From Ptiloglossa arizonensis (lineage: Eukaryota; Arthropoda; Insecta; Hymenoptera; Colletidae): a stretch of 64,000 nucleotides of DNA. Every line of letters starts with the position of its first letter. The stretch's first letter is position 1. This document shows, in pieces, positions 62,335 through 64,000 of this stretch. Location: positions 343,419 to 407,418 of the forward strand of contig NW_027478881.1 in assembly GCF_051014685.1 (NCBI RefSeq), in the 5' to 3' direction. Below the pieces are notes generated by a model. The model ran no database searches. It saw nothing but the letters and a program-made list of their open reading frames with translations, and was not told the DNA's origin. The translations under genes and the position numbers were made by a program.

Positions 62335-64000
62335 TATCTCCAAACTGCCATATCTCGCGAACGGATTGATCAATCCGCAAAATTTCTGTTGCATCTGAAA
62401 GTAGAAACTCGCCCGATTACATCGGTATGCGTACTTTTCCCCTAGGCCGTTCTAGTTATTCATTTCGAGCATCAGAAGTGCGAAAATTTTGAGTTTCTCA
62501 AGCGTTTCTTACCTCCAAACTGCCATATCTCGCGAACGGATTGACCAATCCGCAAAATTTCTGTTGCTTCTGAAAGTAGAAACTCGCCCGATTACAACGG
62601 TGTGCGCACTTTTCCCCTAGGCCGTCTAGTTATTCGTTTCGAGCATCAGAACTGCGAAAATTTTGAGTTTCTCAAGCGTTTCTTACATCCAAACGGCCAT
62701 ATCTCGCGAACGGATTGACCAATCCTCCTAATTTCTGTTGCATCTGAAAGTAGAAACTCGCCCGATTACAACGGTATGCGTACTTCTCCCCTAGGCCGTT
62801 CTAGTCATTCGTTTCGAGCATCAGAACTGCGAAAATTTTGAGTTTCTCAAGCGTTTCTTATCTCTAAACTGCCATATCTCGCGAACTGATTGATCAATCC
62901 GCAAAATTTCTGTTGCATCTGAAAGTAGAAACTCGCCCGATTACAACGGTATGCGCATTTTTCCCCTAGGCCGTTCTAGTTATTCGTTTCGAGCATCAGA
63001 ACTGCGAAAATTTTGAGTTTCTCAAGCGTTTCTTACATCCAAACGGCCATATCTCGCGAACGGATTGACCAATCCGCAAAATTTCTGTTGCATCTGAAAG
63101 TAGAGACTCGCCCGATTACAACGGTATGTGTAGTTTTCCCCTAGGCCGTTCCAGTTATTCGTTTCGAGCATCAGAACTGCGAAAATTTCGAGTTTCTCAA
63201 GCGCTTCTTACATCCAAACTGCCATATCTCGCGAACGGATTGACGAATCCGCAAAATTTCTGTTGCATCTGAAAGTAGAAACTAGCCCGATTACAACGGT
63301 ATGCGCATTTTTCCCCTAGGCCGTTCTAGTTATTCGTTTCGAGCATCAGAACTGCGAAAATTTTGAGTTTCTCAAGCGTTTCTTACATCCAAACGGCCAT
63401 ATCTCGCGAACGGATTGACCAATCCGCAAAATTTCTGTTGCATCTGAAAGTAGAGACTCGCCCGATTACAACGGTATGTGTAGTTTTCCCCTAGGCCGTT
63501 CTAGTTACTCGTTTCTAGCATCAGAACTGCGAAAATTTTGAGTTTCTCAAGCGTTTCTTATTTCCAAACTGCCATATCTCGCAAACGGATTGATCAATCC
63601 ACAAAATTTCTGTTGCATCTGAAAGTAGAAGGTCGACCAATTACAACGGTATGCGTACTTCTCCCCTAGGCCGTTCTAGTTATTCATTTCGAGCATCAGA
63701 ACTTCGAAAATTTTGAGTTTCTCAAGCGTTTCTTACATCCAAACTGCCATATCTCGCGAACGGATTGACCAATCCGCAAAATTTCTGTTGCTTCTGAAAG
63801 TAGAAACTCGCCCGATTACAACGGTATGCGCACTTTTCCCCTAGGGCGTTCTAGTTATTCGTTTCAAGCATCAGAACTGCGCAAATTTTGAGTTTCTCAA
63901 GCGTTTCTTACCTCCAAACTGCCATATCTCGCGAACGGATTGACCAATCCGCAAAATTTCTGTTGCATCTGAAAGTAGAAACTCGCTCGATTACAACGGT
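62335..64000 (+). repeat. Right-hand satellite segment, partly copy 2 of 51661-52980
   Basis: Up to about 63305 this continues the second copy of the 10.32-kb-offset pair (GCGAACTGATTG near 62880, CCTCCTAATTTC near 62725) without the indels. After that come GCGCATTTTTCC, ACTCGTTTCTAGC, AAGGTCGACC and TAGGGCG monomers, the last like 56846 and 58945. The window ends inside a CTCGCTCG-class monomer. There is no gene in this stretch. Confidence 0.75.

Larger units (their letters stand above)
1..64000 (+). repeat. 175-bp tandem satellite array filling the window
   Basis: Every line can be placed in register with the same approximately 175-bp unit, which begins CGTTTCGAGCATCAG and runs through the invariant TCGCGAACGG and AACTGC blocks. 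Landmarks recur at multiples of 175 (for example 29, 1427, 1777, 3527, 3702, 4227), with drift of only 1-2 bases caused by a few single-base indels. About 366 monomers are present, all in one orientation, and both window edges cut through monomers, so the array continues on both sides. No stretch of even 100 bases falls outside the pattern. A near-nucleosomal unit, long homogeneous head-to-tail runs and locally duplicated multimers are typical of centromeric or pericentromeric satellites; that chromosomal location is inference. I do not recognise the family. Confidence 0.98.

Noticed and set aside
1..64000. CRISPR array or bacterial/phage repeat system.
   Set aside because: There are no short repeats separated by unique spacers, no cas-like genes and no coding sequence; the units are full-length 175-bp tandem copies.
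1..64000. Transposon insertion, inverted array junction or rDNA within the array.
   Set aside because: Reading every line in register shows continuous same-orientation monomers, with no break, terminal inverted repeats, target-site duplication or rRNA-like sequence.

Overview
The whole 64 kb window is one uninterrupted array of a tandem satellite repeat. The monomer is about 175 bp, which gives roughly 366 copies. All copies are in the same orientation, head to tail. I found no gene, RNA gene, transposon, CRISPR array, telomere repeat or unique sequence anywhere. The organism is almost certainly a eukaryote and the locus is centromeric, pericentromeric or other constitutive heterochromatin. 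I do not recognise the satellite family and cannot name the species. CpG is not depleted (by hand count 13 per consensus monomer against about 8.5 expected; about 44% GC), so heavy germline CpG methylation is unlikely. An invertebrate would fit, but this is inference.

Monomer anatomy, using 1-175 as the reference: an A/T tract AAAATTTT at 23-30; a 5-bp hairpin dyad TTGAGTTTCTCAA at 29-41; a nearly invariant NruI palindrome TCGCGA at 70-75; a 16-bp dyad box (consensus CGGATTGACCAATCCG) at 77-92; a second A/T tract at 94-100; a minus-strand CENP-B-box-like element at 126-142; and an AvrII-type CCTAGG at about 156-161. Many point variants (TGACC/TGATC/TGAAC/TGATG, TGCGCA/TGCGTA/TGTGTA, TAGGCC/TAGACC/TGGGCC/TAGGCGG and others) travel together and define monomer classes.

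Layout: the array has no single higher-order repeat (HOR). It is a succession of local segmental duplications with changing periods: 12 monomers (2100 bp) at 2.6-6.2 kb; 14 (2450 bp) at 6.2-10.2 kb; 19 (3325 bp) at 10.2-16.5 kb; an older mosaic at 16.5-22.7 kb with a 13-monomer echo; 5 (875 bp) and 13 (2273 bp) at 22.7-27.4 kb; mosaic to 31.4 kb; 5 (875 bp) at 31.4-33.1 kb; 13 (2274 bp) at 34.3-38.8 kb; 9 (1574 bp) and 8 (1401 bp) at 40.7-43.6 kb; three copies of a 5-monomer 876-bp unit at 45.5-48.1 kb; long-range copies at about 5.07 and 10.32 kb offsets between 48 and 63.3 kb; 8 (about 1400 bp) and 12 (about 2099 bp) at 53.9-59.6 kb; and 8 (1400 bp) at 59.6-62.3 kb.

The most notable signals are the dyad box, which includes three different perfect 16-bp palindromes, one of them made by a compensatory pair of changes; a CENP-B-box-like element matching 8 of 9 core bases in one monomer class confined to the left 37 kb; and a cluster of about nine copy-specific single-base indels at 51.69-54.75 kb that looks like unpolished long-read sequence. 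The short open frames present are by-products of monomer variants and I do not call any of them a gene.
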